Below are positions 11,123 to 20,702 of a DNA stretch of 64,000 nt, one piece after another. The DNA comes from Comamonadaceae bacterium (GTDB taxonomy: Bacteria > Pseudomonadota > Gammaproteobacteria > Burkholderiales > Burkholderiaceae_C): assembly GCA_027486755.1 (NCBI GenBank), contig JAIXOM010000047.1, positions 1 through 64,000 of the forward strand, given 5' to 3'. The notes beneath the pieces were generated by a model that made no database searches, had not been told where the DNA came from, and worked only from the letters and a program-made list of their open reading frames with translations. Position 1 is the stretch's first letter; the number at the start of each line of letters is the position of its first letter. The position numbers were made by a program, and so were the translations under genes.

Positions 11123-12929
11123 CAACCCGCTCTCCAGCAGTCCCCCGGCAAAGGCTGTGGATGAGCTGCGTTCGGGCTGGCGCGGCTGGCTGCGGCGCGC
11201 CGACCCCAGTGTGCTGGCCGAGCAGCTGAGCGTTAATTTCAGTAACTATGTCTTTAACAGCGCGGTGTCTTTGTTCATCGTGCTGTATTTGTATTTCACG
11301 GCGGTCCGCCTGCCCCCGGGCCGCTTGATTCATATGTGGGTGGCGGTGTTTTGCGCTTACTTGGTCGTGCGCATGCTCTCGGGCCTGATCTACGGAAGCT
11401 TGGCGCAGCCTAAAGGCTCGGCACTCTGGCGCTGGGAGTGGCTGCTGCTGGCCAACCAGGCTTTTTACAGCGTCATGGTGGTGGCCCTGGCCTTGGGCAT
11501 CTACCCTGAGCTCGACAGCGATGCGCAAGTGGTGGTGATGACCGGTGCCTTGCTCTTGGTGGGCTCGACTGCCTTTAGCCTGTCGGGCCATCTCAAGGCG
11601 CTGGCCCTGACCGGTCCCCCGCCTTATCTGGCGTTTGCCTGGTCGGCAGCGCAACTGAACAACCCTTACGCGCTGGGCCTGAGTGTGGTCATCGTGGCTC
11701 TGCTGGGCCTGTATGTGATGTACGCCCTCAAGCACCGGCGCAGCCTGCACCGGGGCTTCGCCCTGGCCGGGCAAATCGGCGAGTTGGCCCAACAGCTGCA
11801 GACCAAGAACGAGGAGTTGCAGGAAGTGGCTGCGGGTCGCTCGCGCCTGCTGGCCACGGTCAGCCACGACTTGCGCCAGCCTGCCCATGCCATCGGGCTG
11901 CTGACCGAGCAGGCCCTGCTCGATCCCGCCCATGTCGCCAGTCGGCAGACGCTGCGCGATTTGCACGGCTTGAGCCAATCCCTGAGCGCCTCCTTGGCGA
12001 CCTTGATGGACTTGACCCGTCTGGATGCCGGCCTGGTGCAAGCGCGCATTGCACCCCTTGCGCTGGCGCCCATACTCGAACGCCTGCAGGTCGAGTACGG
12101 GCCCAGTGCCCGGCACAAGGCTCTGCAATTGAGCGTCGCTGCCAGCAAGGCATGGGTGAAGTCTGATCCGGTCCTGCTGCATGCCATCTTGGGCAATTTG
12201 CTGGCCAATGCGATCAAGTACACCCGCCAGGGTCAGGTGCAGGTGCTGATCGAGGAGGGGGATGCGCAGATCCGGGTGGTGGTCAAGGACAGCGGTATTG
12301 GCATCGCCCCCGAACAGCTTGAACGCATTTTTCGGGAGTTCGTGCGGCTCGACAGCTCTCAGCCCGGCACCGAGGGGCTGGGCCTGGGTTTGTCCATTGT
12401 TCGCCGTTATGCGGCCTTGCTCTCGCACCGGCTTGAGGTGCAGTCGCGCCCCGACGAAGGCTCGCGTTTTGTGGTGATTCTGGAGCGGGCGCAGCCCGAT
12501 GTGCGCGCGCAGCCGCAGCTGCCTGTGGCCCAGGCCAACCACTCCCGCCTGCAGGGCTTGCGGGTCCTGGTGGTCGATAACGTCGACCTCCTGCTGACCA
12601 GCATGGAGCGCACGCTCTCGGCCTGGGGTTGCACGGTCAGCACCGCCGAGTGCCTGACCCAGGCCATGGCCCGGCAGGCCGAGCGGCCGCTGGACTTCAT
12701 CATCAGCGACTTTCACCTGGGTGACCGGGAGCCCGATGGTCTGACGGTGATTGAAACGCTGCGCTCCCTGCATGCCGGCCCGGAGCCTTTACCTGCCATT
12801 TTGCTGACCGGTGACGTGGCGCCTGAACTCGAAGCGCGGGCCGCTCAAGCGGGTGCGCAAATCATGCACAAGCCGGTGCGGCCGGCGCAGTTGCAGCGCC
12901 GCATGCTGCAACTGCTGGACGCGGCGTGA
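11115..12929 (+). CDS. Hybrid sensor histidine kinase 2 of the array
   Basis: 604 residues with the same architecture: about six membrane segments in the first ~220 residues, HisKA with SHDLRQPAHAIGLL (His251), HATPase with LGNLLANAIKYTRQGQ, KDSGIGIAPEQLERIF and GTEGLGLGLSIVRRYA, and a terminal receiver with Asp532 (FIISDFHLGDREPDG) and MHKPVRPAQL. The receiver acidic pocket again reads VVDNVDLL. It resembles kinase 3 most closely (shared ARIAP, EYGPSARHK, VSTAECLTQA and LSAWGC blocks). The ATG lies inside the end of kinase 1, so the two are likely co-translated. Confidence 0.9.
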   Translation: MADNPLSSSPPAKAVDELRSGWRGWLRRADPSVLAEQLSVNFSNYVFNSAVSLFIVLYLYFTAVRLPPGRLIHMWVAVFCAYLVVRMLSGLIYGSLAQPKGSALWRWEWLLLANQAFYSVMVVALALGIYPELDSDAQVVVMTGALLLVGSTAFSLSGHLKALALTGPPPYLAFAWSAAQLNNPYALGLSVVIVALLGLYVMYALKHRRSLHRGFALAGQIGELAQQLQTKNEELQEVAAGRSRLLATVSHDLRQPAHAIGLLTEQALLDPAHVASRQTLRDLHGLSQSLSASLATLMDLTRLDAGLVQARIAPLALAPILERLQVEYGPSARHKALQLSVAASKAWVKSDPVLLHAILGNLLANAIKYTRQGQVQVLIEEGDAQIRVVVKDSGIGIAPEQLERIFREFVRLDSSQPGTEGLGLGLSIVRRYAALLSHRLEVQSRPDEGSRFVVILERAQPDVRAQPQLPVAQANHSRLQGLRVLVVDNVDLLLTSMERTLSAWGCTVSTAECLTQAMARQAERPLDFIISDFHLGDREPDGLTVIETLRSLHAGPEPLPAILLTGDVAPELEARAAQAGAQIMHKPVRPAQLQRRMLQLLDAA

Positions 12930-12988
12930 ACTGAGGCCATCGATTCCTTCGGTACGGCCTGCGCCTTTTGCCCGAACCCCGCTCAGTC

Positions 12989-14839
12989 ATGAAGCTACCC
13001 CTCGTGCCCTTGTCCTTGCATGCCTTGAGCAGCCGCGCCGGCCGCTGGCTGCTCGACAAATGGCGCATCGCAGACCCTGACTCGCGTGCCTGGTACACCC
13101 GGGCGATCTACCTCGACTACATCTTCAACAGTGCGGTGGGGCTGTTCATCAGCCTGGCCATTTACCTGTCCTGGCCGGGGCAGCCCTGGCTCTTCCTGCA
13201 GGCCTTCATGGTGGTGTGGACGGTCTACCTGACGGCTCGCTTGGGGCTGGGCTTGATCTACGCGCGGCGTACCTCCCTGCCCGCTGGCGCCATGCCAGCC
13301 CAAACCATGCTGCGCTGGGCCCGGCTGCCCATCCTGTTTCAGGCCATCGATGGCGTCATGCTGTCCCTGCTGTGCCTGTTCATTTACCCGAGGCTCGATG
13401 AAGTGACGCAGATGGCGCTGATGGCCTCGATTTTGGTCATGGTCGGCTCGACCGCCTTCAGCCTGGCGGGGCATTGGCTGGCCATGGCGGTGTACGCGCC
13501 GCCGATTTATGCCAGCCTGGCCTGGGTCAGCTGGCAGCAGGAGCATGCATATGCCCAGGTGTTTGCGCTTTTCACGCTGGCCATGTTCGGGCTTTATGTT
13601 TTTTATGCGAGCAATCAGCACCGCACCATGAACAAGGGCTTTGAGCTGGCCAGGCTCAATGGCGAACTGGCCAGCCAGTTGCAGGCCAAGAACGCCGAAT
13701 TGCAGGAGCTGGCGACCGGCCGTGGGCGTCTGTTGGCCACAGTCAGTCACGATTTACGCCAGCCCGCCCATGCGATTGGCCTGATGACCGAGCAGGCGCT
13801 CAACGATCCGGTCTGCGAGCCTATCAAGGACACCCTGCGCGACCTGCACGGCTTGAGTCAGTCCCTCAGTGCCTCGCTGGCGACCCTGATGGACCTGACC
13901 CGGCTCGATGCTGGACTGGTGCAGGCGCGCATCGCTCCGACCCCGCTGGAGCCCCTGCTCGATAGGCTGCGGGCCGAGTACGGGCCGAGCGCCCGTCACA
14001 AGGGCTTGACGCTGACGGTGGGCAGCAGCAGCGCCTGGGTGCAGTCCGATCCGGTGCTGCTGCACGCCCTGATGGGTAATTTGCTGGCCAATGCCTTGAA
14101 GTACACCCGCCAAGGCCAGGTGCAGGTGACGGTCGAGGAGGCCGAGTCCGACCTCCGCCTGGTGGTGCAAGACACCGGCATAGGCATACCGGCCGATCAG
14201 CTTGAGCGTATTTTTCGGGAGTTTGTCAGGCTCGATGGCTCGCTGCCGGGCACCGAAGGGCTGGGCTTGGGCCTGTCCATCGTGCGGCGCTATGCCGGTC
14301 TGCTTTCCCACCAGCTTGAGGTGCAGTCGCAGCCGCAGCAGGGCTCGCGCTTTGAGGTGCACATGCAGCGGGCCCCAGCCCCGGCGCGGCTATCAGCGCA
14401 GACCGGCGCTGCTGCGGCCCAGGACGCTCGTTTGCAAGGGCTGAGGGTGCTGGCGGTCGACAATGTTGATCTGCTGCTCAAGAGCATGGAGCGCACGCTC
14501 AGCGCCTGGGGCTGCGCAGTCAGCACCGCCGAGTGCTTGACGCAGGCTCGCGCCCGCCAGTTGGAGCGGCCGCTGGATTTGGTCATCAGTGACTTTCATT
14601 TGGGCGATCGGGAGCCCGATGGTCTGGCCGTCATCGAGGCCCTGCGCGCGTCCCATACGCCGGGGCGGGCGCTGCCTGCGATCTTGCTCACCGGAGATGT
14701 GGCGCCGGAATTGGAGGCGGCGGCCGGGCGTGCGGGCGTTGTGGTGCTGCACAAGCCGGTTCGCCCTGGCGTATTGCAGCGATGCATGCTCGAGCAGCTC
14801 GATGCGGGCGAGAAACCTTCTGAGCGCTCTCACACTTAG
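12989..14839 (+). CDS. Hybrid sensor histidine kinase 3 of the array
   Basis: 616 residues from the ATG at 12989 (MKLPLVPLSLHALSSRAGRW); an in-frame TTG at 12968 is less likely. It has six-segment membrane N-terminus, HisKA SHDLRQPAHAIGLM with His254, HATPase motifs MGNLLANALKYTRQGQ, QDTGIGIPADQLERIF and GTEGLGLGLSIVRRYA, and a receiver with Asp535 (LVISDFHLGDREPDG) and Lys in LHKPVRP. The acidic pocket reads AVDNVDLL. The gene is a near twin of kinase 2. A 59-nt gap separates them, consistent with one transcript. Confidence 0.9.
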   Translation: MKLPLVPLSLHALSSRAGRWLLDKWRIADPDSRAWYTRAIYLDYIFNSAVGLFISLAIYLSWPGQPWLFLQAFMVVWTVYLTARLGLGLIYARRTSLPAGAMPAQTMLRWARLPILFQAIDGVMLSLLCLFIYPRLDEVTQMALMASILVMVGSTAFSLAGHWLAMAVYAPPIYASLAWVSWQQEHAYAQVFALFTLAMFGLYVFYASNQHRTMNKGFELARLNGELASQLQAKNAELQELATGRGRLLATVSHDLRQPAHAIGLMTEQALNDPVCEPIKDTLRDLHGLSQSLSASLATLMDLTRLDAGLVQARIAPTPLEPLLDRLRAEYGPSARHKGLTLTVGSSSAWVQSDPVLLHALMGNLLANALKYTRQGQVQVTVEEAESDLRLVVQDTGIGIPADQLERIFREFVRLDGSLPGTEGLGLGLSIVRRYAGLLSHQLEVQSQPQQGSRFEVHMQRAPAPARLSAQTGAAAAQDARLQGLRVLAVDNVDLLLKSMERTLSAWGCAVSTAECLTQARARQLERPLDLVISDFHLGDREPDGLAVIEALRASHTPGRALPAILLTGDVAPELEAAAGRAGVVVLHKPVRPGVLQRCMLEQLDAGEKPSERSHT

Positions 14840-14893
14840 ATCGTTATTCATACGATAATTTAAGGGCCGGCCCTATCGGCCTGACCTGAGCCC

Positions 14894-16729
14894 ATGCCCT
14901 CCATCGGATCCGCCCCAGCCACGGCGGGACTTGCGTCCCGAGCAATGGCTTGGGCCCGAAACGAAGACCCGGCCGCCCTCGCCGCGCACCTGCGGGCCAT
15001 CTACCGTGACTACGCCTTCAACAGTCCGCTGGTCTGTGCCATCAGCATCTATCTGTACATGGCCTGGGACGGACCCCGGCCCTGGACCTTGCTGCAAATC
15101 TGGTTTTCGTTCTGGATGGTCTACATGGCGCTGCGTTTTTGGGCCGGCTGGACTTATTCCATGCAAAAAGAGGAGGGCCGATATTCGCTGGTGACCTGGA
15201 GTCGGCTGTCGCTGTTCATCCAGTTGGTCGATGGCCTTTTTATTGCCGCACTGGCCCTGTTCATCTACCCCCAATTTGATCCCCTGGCCCAGTCGGCGGT
15301 GCTGGCTGCCAGCTTGGTGCTGGTCGGCGCCACTGCATTTAGCCTGGCCGGGCGCTGGCTGGCCGTCTGGGCTTATGCGCCCACGGTCTATCTGAGTTTT
15401 GCCTGGATGACCTGGCAGCAAAAGCACGAATACGCCCAAGGCTTTGCCTTGTTTACCCTGGGCATGTTTGTCCTGTATCTGGTTTTCGCCAGCAATCAGC
15501 GCAAGAGTCTGCACAAAGGTTTTGAGTTGGCCAAACGCAATGGCGAGTTGGCCGCTGAGTTGCAAAGCAAGAACCTGGAGTTGCGCGAGGTGGCCGCCGG
15601 CCGCAGCCGCCTGCTGGCTACGGTCAGTCACGACTTGCGCCAGCCGGCCCATGCCATCGGCTTGCTGGCTGAACGGGCCCTGGTCGACTCATCGACCGCT
15701 TCGATCAGGCAGAGCCTGCGCGACCTCAATGAATTGAGTCAGTCGCTCAGTGCCTCACTCACCACCTTGATGGACCTGACCCGGCTTGATGCCGGACTGG
15801 TCGAGCCTCGCTCCGTGCCGGTGGCTTTGGTCAACCTGCTGGCCCGCTTACAGGGCGAATTCGAACCCGTAGCCCGCAGCAAGGGCTTGCGCCTGCTGGT
15901 GCGCCCGTCTGTGGCCTGGGTGAACTCGGACCCGGTCCTGCTGTATGGTCTTTTGGCCAATTTGGTTGCCAACGCCATCAAGTACACCGCCCATGGGGCG
16001 GTTGAGTTGACGCTCAGCCCGGCTGACCGGCAGATCTGCCTTTCCGTGTCCGATACCGGTATAGGGATACATCAAGACCGGTTGGATCAGATCTTCAATG
16101 AATTCGTGCGTCTGGACGCTCGCGACTCCGGCAGAGAAGGCTTGGGCCTGGGCCTGTCCATCGTCAGGCGCTATGCACTCTTACTGGGGCACCGCCTGTC
16201 GGCGGAGTCCACGCCGGAGCGGGGCTCCCGGTTTTCGCTGTGGCTGCCCCTGTGCGAGCCGGGGCGGGATCAGGCGCGGGCCGCGCCGCAAGCTTCGCAG
16301 GAACAACTGCGGGGCCTGCGGGTGCTGGTGGTGGACAACGTTGATCTGCTGCTCAGCAGCATGGTCAAAACCCTGAGCGCCTGGGGCTGTCAGGTGTGCG
16401 CTGCGCGCAATCTGGTGGAGGCCATAGACGCCACCGGTAACCTGGAGATCGATCTGCTGATCAGCGATTACCATCTGGGCGACTTTGAGCCCAACGGCTT
16501 GCAGCTGATTCAGACCATGCGTTCGCGCGCCGTCAGAGCCATACCTGCACTGTTGATGACTGGCGATGTGTCGGCCCAGTTGGAGGCCCAGGCGCAGTTG
16601 CAGGATGTGCGCGTGGTCCACAAGCCGGTGCGGCCCCCAGTGTTGCGGGCGCAGGTCTTGGCCTTGATCGAACCGGCGGCCCAATCGCCGGAGCCCGGCC
16701 AGAGTCCTCAGGCTGTTAAGCCGGGCTGA
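14894..16729 (+). CDS. Hybrid sensor histidine kinase 4 of the array
   Basis: 611 residues, again a six-segment membrane region, HisKA SHDLRQPAHAIGLL with His246, HATPase with LANLVANAIKYTAHGA, SDTGIGIHQDRLDQIF and EGLGLGLSIVRRYA, and a terminal receiver with Asp525 (LLISDYHLGDFEPNG) and VHKPVRPPVL. The acidic pocket is VVDNVDLL. It resembles kinase 1 more than kinases 2 and 3 (RDLNELSQSLSASL and CQV-AARN blocks). The 54-nt gap after kinase 3 is AT-rich, with a GATAAT at 14854-14859, so an extra internal promoter is possible. A hairpin lies just downstream. Confidence 0.9.
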   Translation: MPSIGSAPATAGLASRAMAWARNEDPAALAAHLRAIYRDYAFNSPLVCAISIYLYMAWDGPRPWTLLQIWFSFWMVYMALRFWAGWTYSMQKEEGRYSLVTWSRLSLFIQLVDGLFIAALALFIYPQFDPLAQSAVLAASLVLVGATAFSLAGRWLAVWAYAPTVYLSFAWMTWQQKHEYAQGFALFTLGMFVLYLVFASNQRKSLHKGFELAKRNGELAAELQSKNLELREVAAGRSRLLATVSHDLRQPAHAIGLLAERALVDSSTASIRQSLRDLNELSQSLSASLTTLMDLTRLDAGLVEPRSVPVALVNLLARLQGEFEPVARSKGLRLLVRPSVAWVNSDPVLLYGLLANLVANAIKYTAHGAVELTLSPADRQICLSVSDTGIGIHQDRLDQIFNEFVRLDARDSGREGLGLGLSIVRRYALLLGHRLSAESTPERGSRFSLWLPLCEPGRDQARAAPQASQEQLRGLRVLVVDNVDLLLSSMVKTLSAWGCQVCAARNLVEAIDATGNLEIDLLISDYHLGDFEPNGLQLIQTMRSRAVRAIPALLMTGDVSAQLEAQAQLQDVRVVHKPVRPPVLRAQVLALIEPAAQSPEPGQSPQAVKPG

Positions 16730-16734
16730 GTTTC

Positions 16735-16755
16735 AGGCTGAGGAGCCCTCAGCCT
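16735..16755. terminator. Perfect hairpin between convergent genes
   Basis: AGGCTGAGG (16735-16743) and CCTCAGCCT (16747-16755) form a perfect 9-bp stem around an AGC loop, immediately after the kinase array stop and touching the stop codon of the convergent small gene. There is no T tract, so factor-independent termination is uncertain. Confidence 0.4.
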
Positions 16756-17006
16756 CATTCCTTGCCCAGAAACTGACGCAAGGCGCGCAAGCTTTCAGCC
16801 ACCCGCTCTAGCTCCATCTCGCTGGGCTCGGTCTGGCGGCGGGCGGTGGCAAAAAAGTAATGCTTCAGATAGTCGCCCAGGGCATAGAGCCCGTCTTTGG
16901 CCTGCTCGGTATCACTGTCGCACAGGATGATGGCCCGCGACACGGCGTTAAGGACGGTGTGGTGCTCGATCTGCATGGCTGGGTCCAAAATGTAACGGTA
17001 AAGCAT
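16755..17006 (-). CDS. Conserved-looking 83-residue protein of unknown function
   Basis: The 83-residue product (MLYRYILDPAMQIEHH at the start, RALRQFLGKE at the end) looks soluble and largely helical, with no signal peptide or membrane span. I do not recognise a family. An internal ATG at 16976 (MQIEHHTVLNAVSRAIILC) has a weak GGA upstream and may be the true start, giving 73 residues. It sits alone between the convergent kinase array and the divergent smc gene, so context gives no function. Codon use looks like its neighbours. Confidence 0.6.
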   Translation of the reverse strand: MLYRYILDPAMQIEHHTVLNAVSRAIILCDSDTEQAKDGLYALGDYLKHYFFATARRQTEPSEMELERVAESLRALRQFLGKE

Positions 17007-17165
17007 TATGTCTGATGCGTCGGTGGGTGCTCTAACCCTGGGGGCTCTCGGGCCATAATTGCCCCTGCTGAGTGCTTGGCCGGGCTGGAGCCGGGCGCTT
17101 GATTCTGGGTTTTAACGGGGGCTGACCATGCGCTCAAGCGCTGCCTCCTATCGATAGAGCTGTCT

Positions 17166-20100
17166 GTGCGTCTTAATTCCATCAAGCTTTCCGGTTTCAA
17201 ATCCTTCGCTGAACCGACCCATTTCATGCTGCCCGGCCAGCTGGTGGGCGTGGTGGGCCCCAATGGCTGCGGCAAGTCCAACATCATGGACGCGGTGCGC
17301 TGGGTGCTGGGCGAGAGCCGAGCCAGCGAGCTGCGCGGCGAGTCCATGCAGGACGTCATCTTCAACGGAACCACCAGCCGCAAGGCGGCCGGCCGGGCCA
17401 GCGTCGAGCTGATCTTTGACAACAGCGATCACCGTGCCGGCGGCCAATGGGGGCAGTATGGCGAGATCGCGGTCAAACGGGTGCTCAGCCGCGACGGTAG
17501 CTCGAGCTACTACATCAACAACCAGCCGGTGCGCCGGCGCGACGTGCAAGATGTGTTTCTGGGCACAGGCCTGGGCCCGCGCGCCTACGCCATCATTGGT
17601 CAGGGCACCATCAGCCGCATCATCGAATCCAAACCGGAAGAGCTGCGCCTGTTTCTGGAAGAGGCGGCCGGCGTTTCCAAATACAAAGAGCGTCGCCGGG
17701 AAACAGCCAACCGACTGCAGGACACCCGGGAAAACCTGACCCGGGTCGACGACATCCTGCGCGAGCTTAACCATCAGCTCGAGCGGCTGGAGGCCCAGGC
17801 CGAGGTGGCGGTGCGCTACAAGGACTGGCAGGCCCGGGTCACCCTCAAGCAGCAACAACTGTGGTTCATCAAGCGCGCCGAGAGCCAGTCCGACCAGCAG
17901 CGCCTGCAAACCGAGGTGGACCAGGCCAGCAACGCCTTGCAAAGCAAAATGGCCGATCTGCGCCAGATCGAGGCCGAGCTTGAGACGGTGCGTCAGGCGC
18001 ACTATGCGGCAGGCGATCAGGTCAACCAGGCCCAGGGGCGCATGTATGAGGCCAGCGCCGAAGTCGCCAAGCTGGAGGCAGAGATCCGCTATGTGCTTGA
18101 AGGCCGACAGCGGGTGGAACAGCGCTTGAATCAGCTGCGCGAGCAAGCCACACAATGGGCCACCCGCAAGGAAGATGCTGACGCCGAACTTGAGTCTCTG
18201 GCGGCTCAAAGCGAGCAGGCGCAGGAAAACGCCGAGCTTTTGAGCGCCCAGAGCGAGGAGCAGGGCGCCCAGGTGCCCACCTTGGAAGAGGCGCTGCGCA
18301 GCGCTCAGGCCCAAGCCGGCCAGCAGCGCCAGGCGGTGGCTCAGGTACAGCAGCAAATTCAGGTGCTGGCCGCTGAGCAGCGCAATATTGAAGAACTCTC
18401 ACGCAGCCTGGAGAGTCGCCGCGAGCGTTTGACGCTGGACCGCAATGCCTTGAATGCGCCCGATGAGGCCCGCTTGCTCAACTTGCAGCAGCAATTGCAG
18501 GCAGCCAGCGAGCAGCAAGCCCGCTGGCAGGCGCAGCTTGAGGAGCTGGGGGCAAGCGTGCCGGAGTTCGACCAACAGCGGCGCGACATGCAGCAGTCGA
18601 ACAACGCGGAATTGGCCCGCCAAGCCGATCTGTCGGCCCGTTTGCAGGCCCTGCGGGCCTTGCAGGACAAGGTCAAGACCGACGGCCGGCTCAGCCCCTG
18701 GCTGGCCAAGCACGGGCTGGACAGCCTGCAAGGCTTGTGGAGCCGTTTGCATGTGGAGCCCGGCTGGGAGGCGGCCCTGGAAGCGGCGCTGCGCGAGCGC
18801 TTGGGCGCCCTGGAGGTCAGCCGTCTGGACATGGTGCGCGGTTTTGCCGGTGCCGACGGCCGCGATGCGCCGCCGGCCAAGCTGGCCTTCTACAGCCCGC
18901 CGGCTGGCGCTGCGGATGCGCGCGAGAGCGGCAGCCTCAAGCCCCTGGCCGGCTTGCTGCGCCAGCATGATGCCGCCCAGGCCGCTCTGCTGGGCGACTG
19001 GCTGCACGGCGCTTTTGCGGCTGACAGCCTTGAGCAGGCGCTGGCCCAGCGCGAGCAACTGCAGCCTGGCCAGGTCTTGTATGTGCGTGCCGGCCATGCG
19101 GTGAGCCGCTACGGCGTGAGCTTTTTCGCCCAAGACTCGGAGCAGGCCGGCCTGCTGGCGCGGGCGCAGGAAATCGAAAACCTGGACAAACAATTGCGAG
19201 GCCAGTCGCTCATCGTCGAGCAATCGCGCAGCGACCTGGCCCGTGCCGAGTCGGCCTATGCCGACGCCTCGCAGCGCCTGGCCAGCGTGCGCCGCGACAC
19301 CGCCTCGGGGCAGGAACAGGTGCACGCCCTGCAGGTGGAGACGCTGCGCCTGGAGCAACTGGCCGAGCAGGCCCGCCAGCGTAGCCAGCAACTGGTTGGT
19401 GAGCTGCAGGACCTCGATGACCAACTCGAGCAATTGCAGGAGCGCCGACTGAGCGCTGAGGGCCGATTCGAGGAGCTGGACCTGCAACTGGCCGATAGCC
19501 AGGAACGTGCGGCCCAAATTGACGACAGGGTGATTGACGCCGAGCGCAAGCTTAGCCAGGCGCGCGAGCAGCAGCGCACCCTGGAGCGGCAAGCGCAGGA
19601 GGCCCAGTTCTCGCTGCGCGCCTTGTCGGCCCGGCGCGATGAGCTCAGCCGCAGCATAGACATGGCGGCCCAGCAGGCGGCAGCTTTGGTGGACGAGGAG
19701 GCGCGGGCACGGGAGGAGCTGGCCCGTCTGTCGGACGCCGCAGCGCAAGCCGGTCTGCAGGACGCCCTGGCCCTCAAGCTCGAGCGTGAAGCCGAGCTGG
19801 GCGCCAAGCGCAGCCAGTATGACGATCTGACCGCCAAGCTGCGCGCCAGCGACGAGCGGCGCCTGCAGATCGAGCGTGAGCTCGAACCCTTGCGTCAACG
19901 CATCACCGACTTGCAGCTCAAACAGCAGGCTAGCCGGCTCGGCTTTGAGCAGTACGAGCAGTTGCTGGCTGACGCTCAGGCCGACCTGGTGGCGCTGCAG
20001 GCCAGCATTGAGGACGGCGGCGTGCGTCTGCATGGCCTGCAAAGCGAAATCGATGGCCTGCAGCGTGAGATCACGGCGCTGGGTCCGGTCAATCTGGCAG

Positions 20101-20702
20101 CGCTGGACGAGCTCAGCTCGGCGCGCGAGCGCAAGGGCTTCCTCGATGCGCAAATGCGCGATTTGACCGACGCCATGACCACGCTGGAAGACGCGATCCA
20201 CAAAATTGATATGGAGACCCGCGAGCTGCTCTCGAGCACCTTCGAGACCGTCAACGGCCATTTTGGCCGTATGTTCCCGCAGTTGTTTGGCGGCGGTAAT
20301 GCCCGTCTGATCATGACCGGCGGCGAGATCCTCGACGCCGGCGTGCAGGTCATGGCCCAGCCGCCGGGCAAGAAGAACCAGACCATACACCTGCTGTCTG
20401 GCGGCGAGAAAGCCCTGACCGCGATTGCCCTGGTGTTCGCCATCTTCCAGCTCAATCCGGCGCCGTTTTGCTTGCTCGACGCGGTCGATGCGCCGCTGGA
20501 TGACTCTAACACCGAGCGCTATGCCAAGCTGGTCACTACCATGTCCAGTGAAACCCAGTTCCTGTTTATTTCGCACAACAAGATTGCCATGGAGATGGCT
20601 CAGCAGCTCATCGGCGTGACCATGCAGGAGCAAGGGGTCTCGCGCATCGTGGCAGTGGATATGGAATCGGCCCTTAACCTGGCGGAGGCAGCGCTCGCAT
20701 GA
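17166..20702 (+). CDS. smc: Chromosome segregation ATPase SMC (Walker B Glu replaced by Ala)
   Basis: SMC organises and helps segregate the chromosome as an ATP-gated ring. The 1178-residue protein has an N-terminal head with Walker A GPNGCGKSN, a long coiled coil, a hinge near residues 500-650, a return coiled coil, and a C-terminal head with signature LLSGGEKALTAIALVFAIF and Walker B PFCLLDAVDAPLDDSN. The usual motif is LDEVDA; here residue 1106 is Ala (GCG at 20481-20483), removing the catalytic glutamate. The start is GTG at 17166, matching the family N-terminus (MRLNSIKLSGFKSF). It overlaps zipA by 4 nt. A CATAAT at 17054-17059 is a possible -10. Confidence 0.96.
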   Translation: MRLNSIKLSGFKSFAEPTHFMLPGQLVGVVGPNGCGKSNIMDAVRWVLGESRASELRGESMQDVIFNGTTSRKAAGRASVELIFDNSDHRAGGQWGQYGEIAVKRVLSRDGSSSYYINNQPVRRRDVQDVFLGTGLGPRAYAIIGQGTISRIIESKPEELRLFLEEAAGVSKYKERRRETANRLQDTRENLTRVDDILRELNHQLERLEAQAEVAVRYKDWQARVTLKQQQLWFIKRAESQSDQQRLQTEVDQASNALQSKMADLRQIEAELETVRQAHYAAGDQVNQAQGRMYEASAEVAKLEAEIRYVLEGRQRVEQRLNQLREQATQWATRKEDADAELESLAAQSEQAQENAELLSAQSEEQGAQVPTLEEALRSAQAQAGQQRQAVAQVQQQIQVLAAEQRNIEELSRSLESRRERLTLDRNALNAPDEARLLNLQQQLQAASEQQARWQAQLEELGASVPEFDQQRRDMQQSNNAELARQADLSARLQALRALQDKVKTDGRLSPWLAKHGLDSLQGLWSRLHVEPGWEAALEAALRERLGALEVSRLDMVRGFAGADGRDAPPAKLAFYSPPAGAADARESGSLKPLAGLLRQHDAAQAALLGDWLHGAFAADSLEQALAQREQLQPGQVLYVRAGHAVSRYGVSFFAQDSEQAGLLARAQEIENLDKQLRGQSLIVEQSRSDLARAESAYADASQRLASVRRDTASGQEQVHALQVETLRLEQLAEQARQRSQQLVGELQDLDDQLEQLQERRLSAEGRFEELDLQLADSQERAAQIDDRVIDAERKLSQAREQQRTLERQAQEAQFSLRALSARRDELSRSIDMAAQQAAALVDEEARAREELARLSDAAAQAGLQDALALKLEREAELGAKRSQYDDLTAKLRASDERRLQIERELEPLRQRITDLQLKQQASRLGFEQYEQLLADAQADLVALQASIEDGGVRLHGLQSEIDGLQREITALGPVNLAALDELSSARERKGFLDAQMRDLTDAMTTLEDAIHKIDMETRELLSSTFETVNGHFGRMFPQLFGGGNARLIMTGGEILDAGVQVMAQPPGKKNQTIHLLSGGEKALTAIALVFAIFQLNPAPFCLLDAVDAPLDDSNTERYAKLVTTMSSETQFLFISHNKIAMEMAQQLIGVTMQEQGVSRIVAVDMESALNLAEAALA

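Noticed and set aside
14861-14875. GGGCCGGCCC palindrome between kinases 3 and 4 as a regulator site
   Set aside because: Only 10 bp in GC-rich DNA, expected by chance, and no matching site elsewhere in the array.
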